Below are positions 17,152 through 26,821 of a stretch of DNA of 64,000 bases, piece after piece. Source of the stretch: Streptomyces sp. YIM 121038 (lineage in GTDB: Bacteria; Actinomycetota; Actinomycetes; Streptomycetales; Streptomycetaceae). Under the pieces are notes generated by a model. It was not told the origin of the DNA and ran no database searches. It saw nothing but the letters and a program-made list of their open reading frames with translations. The stretch covers positions 372,001-436,000 of the forward strand of contig NZ_CP030772.1 in NCBI RefSeq assembly GCF_006088715.1, in the 5' to 3' direction. The translations under genes and the position numbers were made by a program. Positions within the stretch are counted from its first letter, which is position 1. Each line of letters starts with the position of its first letter.

Positions 17152-19164
17152 CTAGAGCAGGGCTCGGTAGACGATGTTCAGGTCGTTGCCGGAGGTGGCC
17201 ATGGCGGGGTTGGATAGGCTCTTTCCGGCTGCGGTCACCCGCACGAAGGTGTTCCAGCCGTTGTCCGTGGTGTGGCAGAGGTGGATGTGGTCGTCTCCGC
17301 CGCGCACCGCGCAGTGCAGGGCGGTACCGCGGACGGAGAGGGCGGGCGCGTTGGGCGTCGATCCCGACAGCAGGGTGGGGGCGGGCCATCGGTTGTCGGC
17401 GTTGAACCGGTCGTCGCGTGCCGTGACGCAGATCTTGTCGTCGGTGTTGCGGTAGGCCAGGTGGAGTTTGCCGTTGAAGACGGCCAGGGCCGGGGCGCTG
17501 GTGGACTGGTGGGCGGGCCATTCGGCTGCCGTCTGCCAGCTGCCGCCGGTGCCCATGCTGCCGACCATGAGGCTGCGGTAGTTCTTGCCGTGGAATGTGG
17601 CGAGCCACAGCCGGTTGTTGTGGACGGCCAGGGCTGGGCCGGTCTGGCACCAGCCGATGAAGGAGGTCAAGGCGGTCCAGCTGTCGCCCCGGACGGAGGA
17701 CAGGACCCATGCCCTGTTGTTGGTTGTGTCGCCGGCGGAGCGTTTGACGGCCAGATAGAGCTGGCCGTTGAAGGAGGCCAGAGCCGGGGGGTACAGGGTG
17801 CTGACGCCGGGAACCTGGCCGAAGCCGCTCCACCGTCCGTCGGTCTCTCGCCGACTGACGAAGACCTGGTTGCCCATGCCGCGGACCGCGCAGTACAGGT
17901 TGCCGTTGTGCATGGCCAGCGCGGGGGCGTCGGGTGTCTTTGCACCAGGCCATGGAATCGACGGGGCGCCCCAGCCGGCACTGTGGGTGAGGAGAGTGAC
18001 ATTGTTGCTGCTGGGCTGGTAGTACCTGCCGCGGATATCGAGGGAGAATTCCCCCTCTTTCGCGGTCGGGCCGATGAACCACCAAGTGGTGTCGGGGTTT
18101 GGCCATATCGGGTCGGCCAGGGCGTTCATGGCTGCGCGGTCGAAGGCGATGGTGCGGTGGCTGAGCAGGTCGTCTGCGAGCCAGCCGATGATCTCCCCGA
18201 TCAGGTGGCCGATCGTGCCGAGCATCGCGATGAAGTCGGCCACCAGCTCCCACGCTGTGCCCCCCGGCAGGACACCCATGATCTCGGCAGTGTCCTGGAG
18301 CCCGGTAGCGATCTCCCGGATCGTCCTCGCCAGCGCGGGGTCGACCTTCTCGTCCGCCTCCCAGCACTCGATGTGGACGAGGAGGACCTTGCTGACCTGC
18401 CCACGGAACAGGACGGTGTTCGCGTCCATGTTGTGGGTCTCGCCATGGTCCACATCACCGTAGGTGCGGGTGATGCTTTCCTGCTTGACACCCTCGTCGG
18501 CACCGGCGGCCAGGGCCCAGTAGATCTCGTTCGATCCGCTGAGCTCATGGGATTCGGTACGGCAGTAGAACCGGGGCAGTGTCATGTCGACCTGCAGCGG
18601 CGGCTTGTCCTGCGCGACCGACTGGTGCCCGGCGGCGGTCACCAGCGTTGCGCCGTACCCGTAGGCGGCCATCCCCTGCTGGAACTCCTCGGAGTCCGGC
18701 GCGGCAGGGGCGCTGTCCTCTCCAACAGGAGGGAGGGAGTCGAGGTCGACCATGTTCACGTTCGCCTGCGCCGCGATCTCCTCGCGTACCGCGGGCAGAT
18801 CCCGGATGAGGTCCTCGATGGAGTACCCCTCGGAGACCGGGCGTGCCGCGAGAGTGTCCGGGAGCAGCCGGGAACGGGTGGCGGCCTCCTCCTGGTACAC
18901 CCGGCCGAAGTCGCACACCTCTTCCTCCGACAACAGCTGCGCCACCGGCCGTATCAGCCGGGCTTCGAGGTCGGTGGGTTCCAGGCCGGACTGGAGGCGG
19001 GCGGCGCCGTGCAGCATCACCCCGTACAGCAGGCGCGCGCCCCTCGAAACTTCCGTACGCCCCTCAAAGGCAGCGGCAGGCGCACCGCTCTGCAGCCGCT
19101 CACGCAGCCGCTTCAGACGCTCGTCCCGGGAAACCGACAGCTCAGGCGACATAGACGATCCCAT
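17152..19164 (-). CDS. Beta-propeller repeat protein carried by the 4.3-kb element
   Basis: About 666-670 residues, from ATG 19164 or 19152 (no clear ribosome site); the frame is open to 19398. The N-terminal 160 residues are charged and helical (RDERLKRLRERLQSG). A middle domain begins LPRFYCRTESHELSG and includes NTVLFRGQVSKVLLVHIECWE and a helical hydrophobic stretch MLGTIGHLIGEIIGWLADDL. The C-terminal 300 residues hold five or six repeats around PALA.NG.LY.AVRG, a pattern of lectin-like or sialidase-like beta-propellers. No signal peptide is seen. The gene faces away from the IS1182 and is the only non-transposition cargo of the element. A surface-binding or toxin-like role is possible but is only inference. 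Confidence 0.7.
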   Translation of the reverse strand: MGSSMSPELSVSRDERLKRLRERLQSGAPAAAFEGRTEVSRGARLLYGVMLHGAARLQSGLEPTDLEARLIRPVAQLLSEEEVCDFGRVYQEEAATRSRLLPDTLAARPVSEGYSIEDLIRDLPAVREEIAAQANVNMVDLDSLPPVGEDSAPAAPDSEEFQQGMAAYGYGATLVTAAGHQSVAQDKPPLQVDMTLPRFYCRTESHELSGSNEIYWALAAGADEGVKQESITRTYGDVDHGETHNMDANTVLFRGQVSKVLLVHIECWEADEKVDPALARTIREIATGLQDTAEIMGVLPGGTAWELVADFIAMLGTIGHLIGEIIGWLADDLLSHRTIAFDRAAMNALADPIWPNPDTTWWFIGPTAKEGEFSLDIRGRYYQPSSNNVTLLTHSAGWGAPSIPWPGAKTPDAPALAMHNGNLYCAVRGMGNQVFVSRRETDGRWSGFGQVPGVSTLYPPALASFNGQLYLAVKRSAGDTTNNRAWVLSSVRGDSWTALTSFIGWCQTGPALAVHNNRLWLATFHGKNYRSLMVGSMGTGGSWQTAAEWPAHQSTSAPALAVFNGKLHLAYRNTDDKICVTARDDRFNADNRWPAPTLLSGSTPNAPALSVRGTALHCAVRGGDDHIHLCHTTDNGWNTFVRVTAAGKSLSNPAMATSGNDLNIVYRALL

Positions 19165-19658
19165 CGAGTGGAAAGGGGACTCGGGGTCAGCGCGGACTGA
19201 CCTTCCCACGGACATCACCGTCTGAGACAGGCTGTTTACGGTCAGTGCCACCTCTCGCTTTGGCGTGAACACCCGAGCCGCCATACAGGCCCGCAAGCGC
19301 ACACAGGCTGTCCACAGTGCGCCAGCCTCACGACGACACGCCGGACAAGATCCCGCGAAGAGACCGAACACCGTCACCCGAAAAGCGGGGAGATCCACAG
19401 AGCAGGTATCACCAAATCACCGAGCACCTGCGGCCAAAATCGAAGAGCGCCATCAGTTCTTACGCTCCAGCGGAGCAACCAGCCCCCGCATATACGCCAG
19501 CGCCGACTGACACGGCTCCTCCCGGCTGAACCGATGCACGAACCGCTCATGCACCACCTCGAGCTCACCCGCCCACAACCTGACATCAGCAAGGTCTCCA
19601 CCCATAACCACGCCAACGACCGAACTGGCCACCAATCACAGCAAGCACCGTTGCAGTA

Positions 19659-19829
19659 CCAAAGCCAGGGTGACTGGAGTCGGAGTTGTCGAAGTTGTTG
19701 TAGAAATCGCCGTGGCCTCCCGGGTTGCCGGCTTGGGCGCTGTTGAAATAGCTGTGCCAGCAGCTTCCTTGCTTGTAGGTGACGCTGGACGAGCCGACGG
19801 GCCCGCCAGCACCCGGAATATCAGTGAGC
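19659..19829 (-). pseudogene. Fragment of a Gly/Asn/Ser-rich coding region between two IS elements
   Basis: Bounded by IS701 D (ends 19658) and IS1182 copy 2 (starts about 19830). The minus strand reads TDIPGAGGPVGSSSV, then YKQGSCWHSYFNSAQAGN and FYNNFDNSDSSHPGFG. The composition suggests part of a secreted protein. Both ends are cut by IS elements, so no function can be given. Confidence 0.35.
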
Positions 19830-21616
19830 GACTCTGTCGGGGATCTTGAGGTTCGTCGGCGCGATCGCGTGATCACGAGGCATGCTCGGGACGGTTTTGT
19901 AGGTTGCTGCCGTTGTTGAGGTGCCCGATGTCCGTCCGTCCCCGTGCCTGTGTGCAGGTCCCGCCCCTGACCGCGCAGGTCGCGCGGGCGAGCACCCCCC
20001 GTGGGGCGACGGCCATGTGGGTATACGACCGGCTGGACGGACTATGGCATGACGAGGACTTCACGGCGTGGTACCCACGCGACGGGCGGCCCGGGCTATC
20101 GCCGGCCCAGTTCGCCACCGTCTCCGTCCTCCAGTTCCTGCTCAACCTGTCGGACCGTCAGGCAGCGGAGGCGGTCCGCTGCCGCATTGACTTCAAATAT
20201 GCCCTCGCGCTGGAGCTGGACGACCCCGGCTTCCACCACAGTGTGCTGTCCGACTTCCGTGACCGGCTTGCCCAGGAAGATCGTGCCGACCGTCTGTTTG
20301 ATCTCGCACTGCAGCGGCTGACAGCAGCAGGATTGGTCCAGCAGCGTGGGCGCCAGCGCACCGACTCCACGCACATTCTTGCTGCTGCGCGGGAACTGAC
20401 CCGCCTGGAACTGGTCCTGGAGGCGGTACGCGCCGCCCTGGAAGAGATCGCACGCACCGCCCCGGAAGTACTCGATCGCCTGGTCACGGCTGAATGGGGC
20501 GAACGCTATGGGCGTCAGGTGCGTATGTGCAGCCAGCCCAGTCACCCGGCTCACTCAGGCCGGTACTGATGCCCGCGACCTGCTGACCGCCGTCCATGCA
20601 CACGCCTCGTGGTGCGAGAGGGGACGGCAGGTGACGGTACTGAGCCGGATCCTGCTGCAGCAGTTCTACGTCGATGCCCGCGACCGGCTGCGTCCCCGCG
20701 ATGAGAAAGCCGGCCTGCCGCCGGCAGGTCTTCGGATCGAATCTCCGTACGACACCGCGGCTCACCACGTCAGCCGGAACGACAAGAAGTGGACCGGCTA
20801 CCACGCCCATGTCACCGAGACCTGCGACGACGGGAGGGTGAACGTGATCACGGACGTGGTCTCGGCCGCAGACATCAAGGCCCTGCCCAGCATCCACCAG
20901 CGGCTGAGCAGGCGGCGTCTGCTGCCCGAAGAACACCTGGTGGACAGCGGATACACCTCAGCCGCGGCCATCGACACCGCAGCCCGCGAGCACGGCGTCG
21001 AGCTGGTCGGTCCCCTCCCCGCCAGGGGACGAAGCTGGCAGCGCAAGCAGCAGACCGGCTTCGCCCGCGAGGACTTCGTCATCGACTTCGATCGGCGCAC
21101 CGTCACTCGCCCCCAAGGCAAGGTCACCGGCCGCTGGGCCCAGGCCCCGGCCATGGCCCCCCTACACCGCGGCCCGTTTCCACCAGACCCATTGCACTCC
21201 ATGCCCAGTGCGTTCCTCCTGCACCAGCGGAACCTCGCCCCGGACCGTCAACTTCCTCCCGCGGCATCTGCATGAGCTCCAACCCAAGAATCGCTCTGAC
21301 CAGCAGGATCCCGCATGGCGGCGACTCTACGGCTGCCGGTCCGGGATCGAGGGCACCGTGAACGAGATCGTCAACGGCCATCGGATGCGCCGCTGCCGCT
21401 GCCGCTGCCACGGACTGGCCAAGACCCACGTTCAGCACATCCTGACCGCGATCGCCATCAACGCCGAACGTCTCAGCGAACAGAGCGCAGAGCCCTCCCC
21501 TACCGTCCCCGCCCCCCGACCACGTTCCAGCGCTACCTCGAAGAGCGAGGACTGCCCCGACCGCTGTGGTGGCGCCAAGGCAAATGATCAGGACTGCCAA
21601 GATCCCCGACAGAGTC
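19830..21616. mobile_element. IS1182-family element 2 (defective)
   Basis: The ends GACTCTGTCGGGGATCTTG (19830) and its inverse (to 21616) are the same as those of the intact copy at 37349-39186. No direct target duplication is evident; the flanks are the inverse pair TGAGC and GCTCA. Confidence 0.8.
19928..21587 (+). pseudogene. IS1182-family transposase, multiple frameshifts
   Basis: Reads RLDGLWHDEDFTAWYPRDGR, RQRTDSTHILAAARELTRLE, SPYDTAAHHVSRNDKKW and GIEGTVNEIVNGHRMRRCR in three different frames, with changes near 20510, 21150 and 21480. It ends at TGA 21585-21587. The relationship to the intact copy at 37343-39088 is clear. Confidence 0.8.
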
Positions 21617-21622
21617 GCTCAG

Positions 21623-21703
21623 TATGACCCGGAGCTCGATGTCGACTTCACGCTACTCCGCGAACAGGGCATCGCCGTCGACAACCTGCGAGAAGCGACT
21701 TGA
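21623..21703 (+). pseudogene. Short C-terminal coding remnant after the IS1182
   Basis: Directly after the right end of the IS1182, the plus strand reads YDPELDVDFTLLREQGIAVD and ends NLREAT with TGA at 21701. It looks like the tail of a real gene cut by the IS. I do not recognise it. Confidence 0.3.
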
Positions 21704-21711
21704 AGCTGAAA

Positions 21712-22206
21712 TCAACCAGCAGTAACGGGCTTGGGCATGGGAATGCATTGAAAGTTCGCTTTCCCGGAATACTTCCTATTCTGATCTGTGGGCGGCTGTG
21801 TTCCAGGAGGGCCTACGGCGCCCACGTCAACATTGAACTCAAAATCTAATGGCGATCCGTCGTTGACGACGATAAACTCACCCTTCGTCTTGGTCTTCTT
21901 GGTGGTGTGCCCCCCTGCCAGCTTGAACTTAACCTTCCCCGATCCCGGCTTCTGGGTATAAGGCCCCGCAGTGTAGGTGGCTGGCACTTCTAGATCTTCG
22001 ACGTCCTTAGGTAGGCAAACCGATTTGCCGCAAGCAGTAAATCCTCCAGAGCCGTTTAGATTCCCGATCACGGGCCCCGTGAAAACTGCGGGGATTGGCA
22101 AGGTGGGGGGCAAGGCGACGATCTTATCGCCCGTGCGCACTACAGGATTTCCCATACTGTCCACGCAATCATGATCGATAAAAATTGACGCACTCTGTGT
22201 CGCCAT
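21712..22206 (-). CDS. Hypothetical protein in AT-richer DNA
   Basis: About 164 residues from ATG 22206, or 169 from TTG 22221. The base composition is visibly less GC-rich than the neighbours (many AAA, AAT and TTT codons). Features are IFIDHDCVDSMGNPVV at the N-terminus, a Cys pair in FTACGKSVCLPKD, a Lys-rich strand KVKFKLAGGHTTKKTKTKG, and a C-terminal Cys. The layout is faintly like PAAR-type or secreted beta-rich proteins, but I cannot assign a family. No Shine-Dalgarno is obvious. The composition suggests acquisition by transfer. Confidence 0.55.
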   Translation of the reverse strand: MATQSASIFIDHDCVDSMGNPVVRTGDKIVALPPTLPIPAVFTGPVIGNLNGSGGFTACGKSVCLPKDVEDLEVPATYTAGPYTQKPGSGKVKFKLAGGHTTKKTKTKGEFIVVNDGSPLDFEFNVDVGAVGPPGTQPPTDQNRKYSGKANFQCIPMPKPVTAG

Positions 22207-22221
22207 CTCGGCGAGCTGCAA

Positions 22222-22414
22222 CTGTCGAGGGCGGTCCGATCGAATCGCCAGTCAAACCTCCTGGTCGACCGTCAAGCCTGACCCTAGGTAGGGCTTAGTC
22301 CCAATATCACCTTAGAGCGACAAGCCTAAATTGTCTCACCTGAGCAGCTAAATGGGTGAAGATAGCCTGAGCGTTCGACTGGATACGGGAAGACCGCCCA
22401 CCGGGGGTCGGCGG
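22222..22414. other. Gap between the hypothetical gene and the PKS module
   Basis: No gene is visible. It holds the region upstream of the hypothetical gene and the 3' flank of the polyketide synthase, and is AT-richer than its surroundings. Confidence 0.4.
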
Positions 22415-25400
22415 TTACGGGAGGTGTTCCAGCCATTCGTTGATCACGGTGGCGGTCGCTGGGGCGTCTTCGCGCAGAAGCGAGAAGTGGTCGGCGGCGG
22501 TCTCCCGGACGGTGTCGGCCGTCGGCCACGGGGGAAGTGGCGCATCGGTGTCGGGGAGTGGCGTGGTGGCCTTCACTAGAAGGGTGGTCAGCGGCAGTGG
22601 TGGGGGGTTCCAGCCGTCGAAGAGGGCGAGGTACGCCCCGGAAGTCGTGAGGCCGTAATCGTCGTTCGCGGCATCGTCCGGCTGTGCCATCAGGTGGCGC
22701 AGTACTGCGGTGGTCTGCTCGGGGGAGGGTGTTCCCGGGGCTGGTGTGTCCAGGAGGATGAGCCCCGCGGGCGGGGTGCCTTGCGCGCACAGAGCCGAGA
22801 CGATGGTGTAGGCAGCCCAGCCGCCGGAGGAGTGTCCGAGTAGTACGGTCTGTCCGGCGCACGCGGTCAGGTTCTGGGCTTGGGTTTGGGCGAAGGTAGT
22901 CAGGGTGTCGGGCAGCTGGCTGCCGGGCCGGTGGCCGGGGAGGGGGAGCAGGTGCACGTCGCGTACGTTGTGAAAGGCGGCAGCGAGGCGGGCGTACTGG
23001 AACGGGCCCGCACCGCCGAGAAGAGAAGGCAGGCAGATGAGGGTGGGCCGGGCCGGGCCCTGTGCCAGACGTGGGAGCATGGTGGCGCTCTCGGATGGTG
23101 GTGCGGTGAAGACCGGTAGCAACCGTCCAGCCCGGGTGAGTAGTTTGAGAGCCGCTTCCGGCTCGGCACGGTCCAGGGCGTTGCGTACGTGCGCGGCGAG
23201 CTTGCCCGTACGACGATCGGCGGCGCCCCGGTGCGGCGCATCGAGGGCGTTGTCTGCGGTGACGGTGCCGTCACTTGGCTTGGCCATTTCGGCAGGGGTC
23301 GTGTCCGGTGTCAGGACAAGCCGCTGACCGAGATATGCGGCGAGGGCGTGAGCAGTTGGGTGGTCGACGAGAACAGATGCGGGCACGTCCAGTCCGGTGC
23401 ACCGGATGAGCCGCTGACGGAGCCGGGTGGCCGTCAAGGAGTCGAAGCCCAGTTCTGTCAGCGAGGTGTAGAGGGGGATGTCCTGTGTGCTGCTGTGGCC
23501 GATGAGCGTCGCCATGTGAGTGCGTACCGTGTGCAGAATCAGGGAGGGGCGCTCCGCAGCTGTCCGCGGCGCGAGCTGGGCGACCAGTTCCGCTGCCTCC
23601 TCCGACAGTGGCTGGGGCGGTGGCCCGGCGCTGACGGGCCGTAGGTTCCGGGCGCCGTTCACGGGCGGGGCAGGCCAGAAGCGTCGGCGTTGGAACGGGT
23701 AGGTCGGCAGCGGAACGCGGTACCGAACTCCGGAGGGCAGACGAGCGGCCAGCCGGGACCAGGAGAGAGGAAAGCCATAGACGTATGCCTCGCCAAGCTG
23801 AGTGAGGAAGTCGGCCCAGGTGCCCCGGTCGTGGTGCAGGGAACCGACACACACCGTCGGCACGGAGGCTCCGGCACAGATTTCGTGGAGTGCGGGGAGG
23901 AGGAGTGGGCGGGGGCTGACTTCGATGAAAGTGGTGTGTCCGGTGGTGAGAAGACTTTGGACGGTGTCGTGGAAGTGGACAGGGTGGCGGATGTTCTGCC
24001 ACCAGTAGGCGGCGTCCATTTGTTCTCCCGGCAGTGGCGTGTCGTGTGGGTGGCCGCCGACGGTTGAGTACAGGGCGTATTGCGTGGGGCGCGGTGTCAC
24101 CTCGGCCAGTTCGGTGAGGATCCGCCCGCGCAGTCGGTCCATCGTGGGGTTGTGGGAGGGGAAGGTGATGTCCAGTACCCGTGCCGGAATGCCGCGTGCC
24201 GCGCATTGGGCGACGATGTCTTCCAGTGATTGTCGGGGGCCGGAGACTACGGTTGAGGAGGGGCTGTTGACGGCTGCGATGGCCACCTGTCTGTTGTAGG
24301 GAGCAAGCAGCTCTGTCGCCTCGGTCTCGCTCAGAGCCAGTGAGGCCATGTCGCCCTGACCGGAAAGTGTGGCGGCGGCGCGTGAGCGCAGGGCGATAAC
24401 GCGGGCCGCTTCGGTCAGTGAGAGTGCTCCGGCGACGCATGCGGCGGCGATCTCTCCCTGGGAGTGGCCGACCACGGCGTCGGGGACGATGCCGTAGGAC
24501 TCCCACAGCCGGGCCAGGGACACCATCATGGCCCACAACACTGGCTGGACTACGCTCAGTTCATCCACGGTGGGTGCGCCGTCGGTGCCGCGCAGCACGG
24601 CAAGCAGGTCCCAGTCCACCCACGGGGCCAGGGCCTTGGCGCAAGTGTCCAGCTGTTGCCGGAAGGCCGGTTCGGCCTCGTAGAGCTGGATGCCCATGCC
24701 CGGCCATGGCGAGCCCTGACCGGGAAACACCCACACCACACCTCCACCAGGAGCTGTTCCGGTAGAGAGGCCCGGAGCAGGGCTGCCTTTGGACAAGGCG
24801 GTGAGCTGTGTGAGGAGTCCCTCGCGGGTACGGGCGGTAAAGGCGGCGCGGTGACGCAGGTGAGCGCGGGTCGTGGCGAGGGCGTGGGCGAGATCGACCG
24901 GGCGGACTTCGGGGCGCTCGGTGACCAGCTGACGTAACAGGTCTCCCTGCCGACGCAGTGCGTCCGGGGTCTTGGCGGAGACAGGGAACAGCAAGGGTTC
25001 GGCGTGCTCATCTGCCCGCTCGGGAGCGGCGTCTTGCGGTGCTTCCTCCAGCACGAGATGCACGTTGGTACCGGAAATGCCGAAGGAGGACACCGCGGCT
25101 CGCCGGGTGCGGTTCGAGGCGGTCGGCCAGGGGACCGGTTCTCGTAGCAGGTGGATGCCGCTATTGTCCCAGTCGATGTGCGGGCTCGGTTCGTCGGCGT
25201 GCAGAGTGCGGGGCAAGTGTTCGTGGCGGAGGGCGAGGACGAGCTTGATAAGTCCGGCGATTCCTGCCGCCGCCACGGTGTGGCCGAGGTTGGACTTGAT
25301 GGAGCCCAGGTACAACGGCCGCCCTGCAAGGCGCTGTTCGCCGTAGGTGGCAATCAGGGCTTGGACCTCGATGGGGTCGCCGAGTGCGGTACCGGTGCCG

Positions 25401-26431
25401 TGCGCCTCCACCGCGTCGATGTCCTCGGGCTTCAGCCCAGCGTTGTTCAGGGCGGCGCGGATGACGCGTTGCTGTGAGGGGCCGTTAGGGGCGGTGAGGC
25501 CGTTGGAGGCGCCGTCCTGGTTGATGGCGGAGCCGCGGACAACCGCGAGTACGGGGTGGTCGTGGCGGCGAGCGTCGCTCAGTCGTTCCAGCAGGACGAG
25601 GCCCACCCCCTCGGACAGCCCCATGCCGTCGGCAGTGGCGCCGAACGCTTTGCAGCGGCCGTCGGGAGCGAGGGCGTTGAGCGTGGCGAGCCCGAGCAGG
25701 ATCTCGGGGGTGGAGTGCACGGAGGCGCCGCCGGCCAGGGCAAGGTGGCAGTCCCCGGCGCGCAGTGCCTGACAGGCTAGGTGGATCGCGGCTAGTGAGG
25801 AGGAGCATGCGGTGTCCACGGTGATCGCGGGACCGGTCAGGCCGAAGGTGTAGGCGATCCGGCCGGAGGCGACACTGGCGGTGGTGCCGGTCAGGCCATA
25901 GCTCTCGTCAGGGCGTCCGTTGGGTTGCGCTAGCGCCGGACTTCCGTAGGCGGTGCAGACGATACCGGTGTACACACCGGTGGCGGTGGATCTCAATTGG
26001 GTCGGGTCGATGCCGGCGCGCTCCAGTGTCTCCCAGGCTGTCTCCAGCAGCAGACGCTGCTGCGGGTCCATGGCTAGTGCTTCCCGAGGGGAGAGGTCGA
26101 AGAACGCGGCGTCGAAGTCGGCGGCATCCGCGAGGCCAGCCCCTGAAGGCATAGGCGGGACTATGGAATGCCGGGTTCGCAGCTCTTGCCAGGGAGAAAG
26201 GTCCCAGCCACGGTCCTGGGGCAGGCTGGAGACGGCGTCGCGGCCTTCGTCCAGCAACTGCCACAGTTCATCCGGAGTGTTTACTCGCTCTGGGAAGCGG
26301 CAGCCCATAGCCACGACGGCTATGGGCTCCTGGGGCATGGCAGCGAGTTGTTGGGCTTCCTGTTTGAGATGGGCGTCGTCGCGCAGAGCTGCGCGGAGCG
26401 CGGTGGTCAACCGGTCGTTGCCGTGTGGCAT
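22415..26431 (-). CDS. Type I polyketide synthase module KS-AT-ACP-TE
   Basis: A 1338-residue single extension-and-release module. The start is ATG 26431 because AGGAGG lies just upstream and the protein begins with a short N-terminal helix before the ketosynthase ([14 protein letters not shown]). KS: Cys209 in DTACSSSL, His344 in EAHGTGT and His384 in [19 protein letters not shown] and Ser657 in GHSQGE, with FPSH at 757-760 where malonyl enzymes have HAFH and methylmalonyl enzymes YASH, so extender choice is unclear. ACP: Ser998 in LGFDSL. Thioesterase: Ser1201 in GHSSGG and His1315. There are no reductive domains, so it would add one beta-keto unit and release the chain. All catalytic residues are present. 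It follows the decayed multienzyme on the same strand; whether it ever worked with it is unknown. Confidence 0.9.
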   Translation of the reverse strand: MPHGNDRLTTALRAALRDDAHLKQEAQQLAAMPQEPIAVVAMGCRFPERVNTPDELWQLLDEGRDAVSSLPQDRGWDLSPWQELRTRHSIVPPMPSGAGLADAADFDAAFFDLSPREALAMDPQQRLLLETAWETLERAGIDPTQLRSTATGVYTGIVCTAYGSPALAQPNGRPDESYGLTGTTASVASGRIAYTFGLTGPAITVDTACSSSLAAIHLACQALRAGDCHLALAGGASVHSTPEILLGLATLNALAPDGRCKAFGATADGMGLSEGVGLVLLERLSDARRHDHPVLAVVRGSAINQDGASNGLTAPNGPSQQRVIRAALNNAGLKPEDIDAVEAHGTGTALGDPIEVQALIATYGEQRLAGRPLYLGSIKSNLGHTVAAAGIAGLIKLVLALRHEHLPRTLHADEPSPHIDWDNSGIHLLREPVPWPTASNRTRRAAVSSFGISGTNVHLVLEEAPQDAAPERADEHAEPLLFPVSAKTPDALRRQGDLLRQLVTERPEVRPVDLAHALATTRAHLRHRAAFTARTREGLLTQLTALSKGSPAPGLSTGTAPGGGVVWVFPGQGSPWPGMGIQLYEAEPAFRQQLDTCAKALAPWVDWDLLAVLRGTDGAPTVDELSVVQPVLWAMMVSLARLWESYGIVPDAVVGHSQGEIAAACVAGALSLTEAARVIALRSRAAATLSGQGDMASLALSETEATELLAPYNRQVAIAAVNSPSSTVVSGPRQSLEDIVAQCAARGIPARVLDITFPSHNPTMDRLRGRILTELAEVTPRPTQYALYSTVGGHPHDTPLPGEQMDAAYWWQNIRHPVHFHDTVQSLLTTGHTTFIEVSPRPLLLPALHEICAGASVPTVCVGSLHHDRGTWADFLTQLGEAYVYGFPLSWSRLAARLPSGVRYRVPLPTYPFQRRRFWPAPPVNGARNLRPVSAGPPPQPLSEEAAELVAQLAPRTAAERPSLILHTVRTHMATLIGHSSTQDIPLYTSLTELGFDSLTATRLRQRLIRCTGLDVPASVLVDHPTAHALAAYLGQRLVLTPDTTPAEMAKPSDGTVTADNALDAPHRGAADRRTGKLAAHVRNALDRAEPEAALKLLTRAGRLLPVFTAPPSESATMLPRLAQGPARPTLICLPSLLGGAGPFQYARLAAAFHNVRDVHLLPLPGHRPGSQLPDTLTTFAQTQAQNLTACAGQTVLLGHSSGGWAAYTIVSALCAQGTPPAGLILLDTPAPGTPSPEQTTAVLRHLMAQPDDAANDDYGLTTSGAYLALFDGWNPPPLPLTTLLVKATTPLPDTDAPLPPWPTADTVRETAADHFSLLREDAPATATVINEWLEHLP

Positions 26432-26491
26432 CGGGCCTCCTCGTGTAGGCGCGTGGTGGGGGCTTTGAGGATGTGGATGATGGGCTGGCGT

Positions 26492-26737
26492 GCTGTCGTC
26501 GTGGATGAGCCAGAAGGCGTGGACCATCTCAAGAGCTGCCGCCGTGTGGATGACGGCCGTGTCGTTGCACTGTCCGCTGGCGTCATGCCAGCCGAGCACA
26601 TAGAGCAGTGGGCGCAGCCGATTGCCGTCGGTGGTCAGGAGGTCCCGCAACGCGGCGGGAACAACCACGGGCAGGCATTGGTTGGCACTGCGCGCCTTGG
26701 CCTCGAGGAGGAAGCCGTGCAGCGTCCTGTCGACCCG
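26492..26737 (-). pseudogene. Polyprenyl diphosphate synthase N-terminal fragment
   Basis: In the frame read through into the PKS start, 80 codons match the N-terminus of trans-prenyl diphosphate synthases: [16 protein letters not shown], then [18 protein letters not shown] and [16 protein letters not shown]. The HDD is where the first Asp-rich motif should begin, but the sequence becomes STPAHHPHP and the rest of the enzyme is missing. It is therefore a non-functional remnant lying between the decayed multienzyme and the PKS start. Confidence 0.65.
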
Positions 26738-26821
26738 GGACGGCGGTGGTACCACGCGCACCACCGGTGGCCACGACGACAGCTTCCGCGCACCTCCAAG
26801 GCAGGAGGCGCCGTGCTGGGT

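Larger units (their letters stand above)
15140..19455. mobile_element. 4.3-kb element with about 35-bp inverted ends carrying a beta-propeller gene
   Basis: The left end reads TGATGAGGCTCCCTG and the right end, read inward, TGATGGCGCTCTTCG. Both then converge on AGGTGCTCG, matching at 26 of 35 positions. GTTC lies directly outside at 15136-15139 and again at 19456-19459, consistent with a 4-bp target duplication, or 5 bp if the next T is counted. It interrupts IS701 element D. Inside are an IS1182 element and the gene at 17152-19164. No other transposase is visible, so it is either non-autonomous or moved by a transposase now lost. Confidence 0.7.
13939..19658. mobile_element. IS701-family element D, interrupted by a 4.3-kb insertion
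   Basis: The left end TACTGCAACGGTGCTTGCTG starts at 13939 and its inverted copy ends at 19658. The internal sequence matches element C in reverse orientation but stops at 15139 and resumes at 19456. The interrupting element lies at 15140-19455. Confidence 0.82.

Noticed and set aside
17272..19200. Long plus-strand open frame opposite the beta-propeller gene
   Set aside because: It is a shadow frame produced by high GC. The minus frame has recognisable repeats; the plus frame has none.
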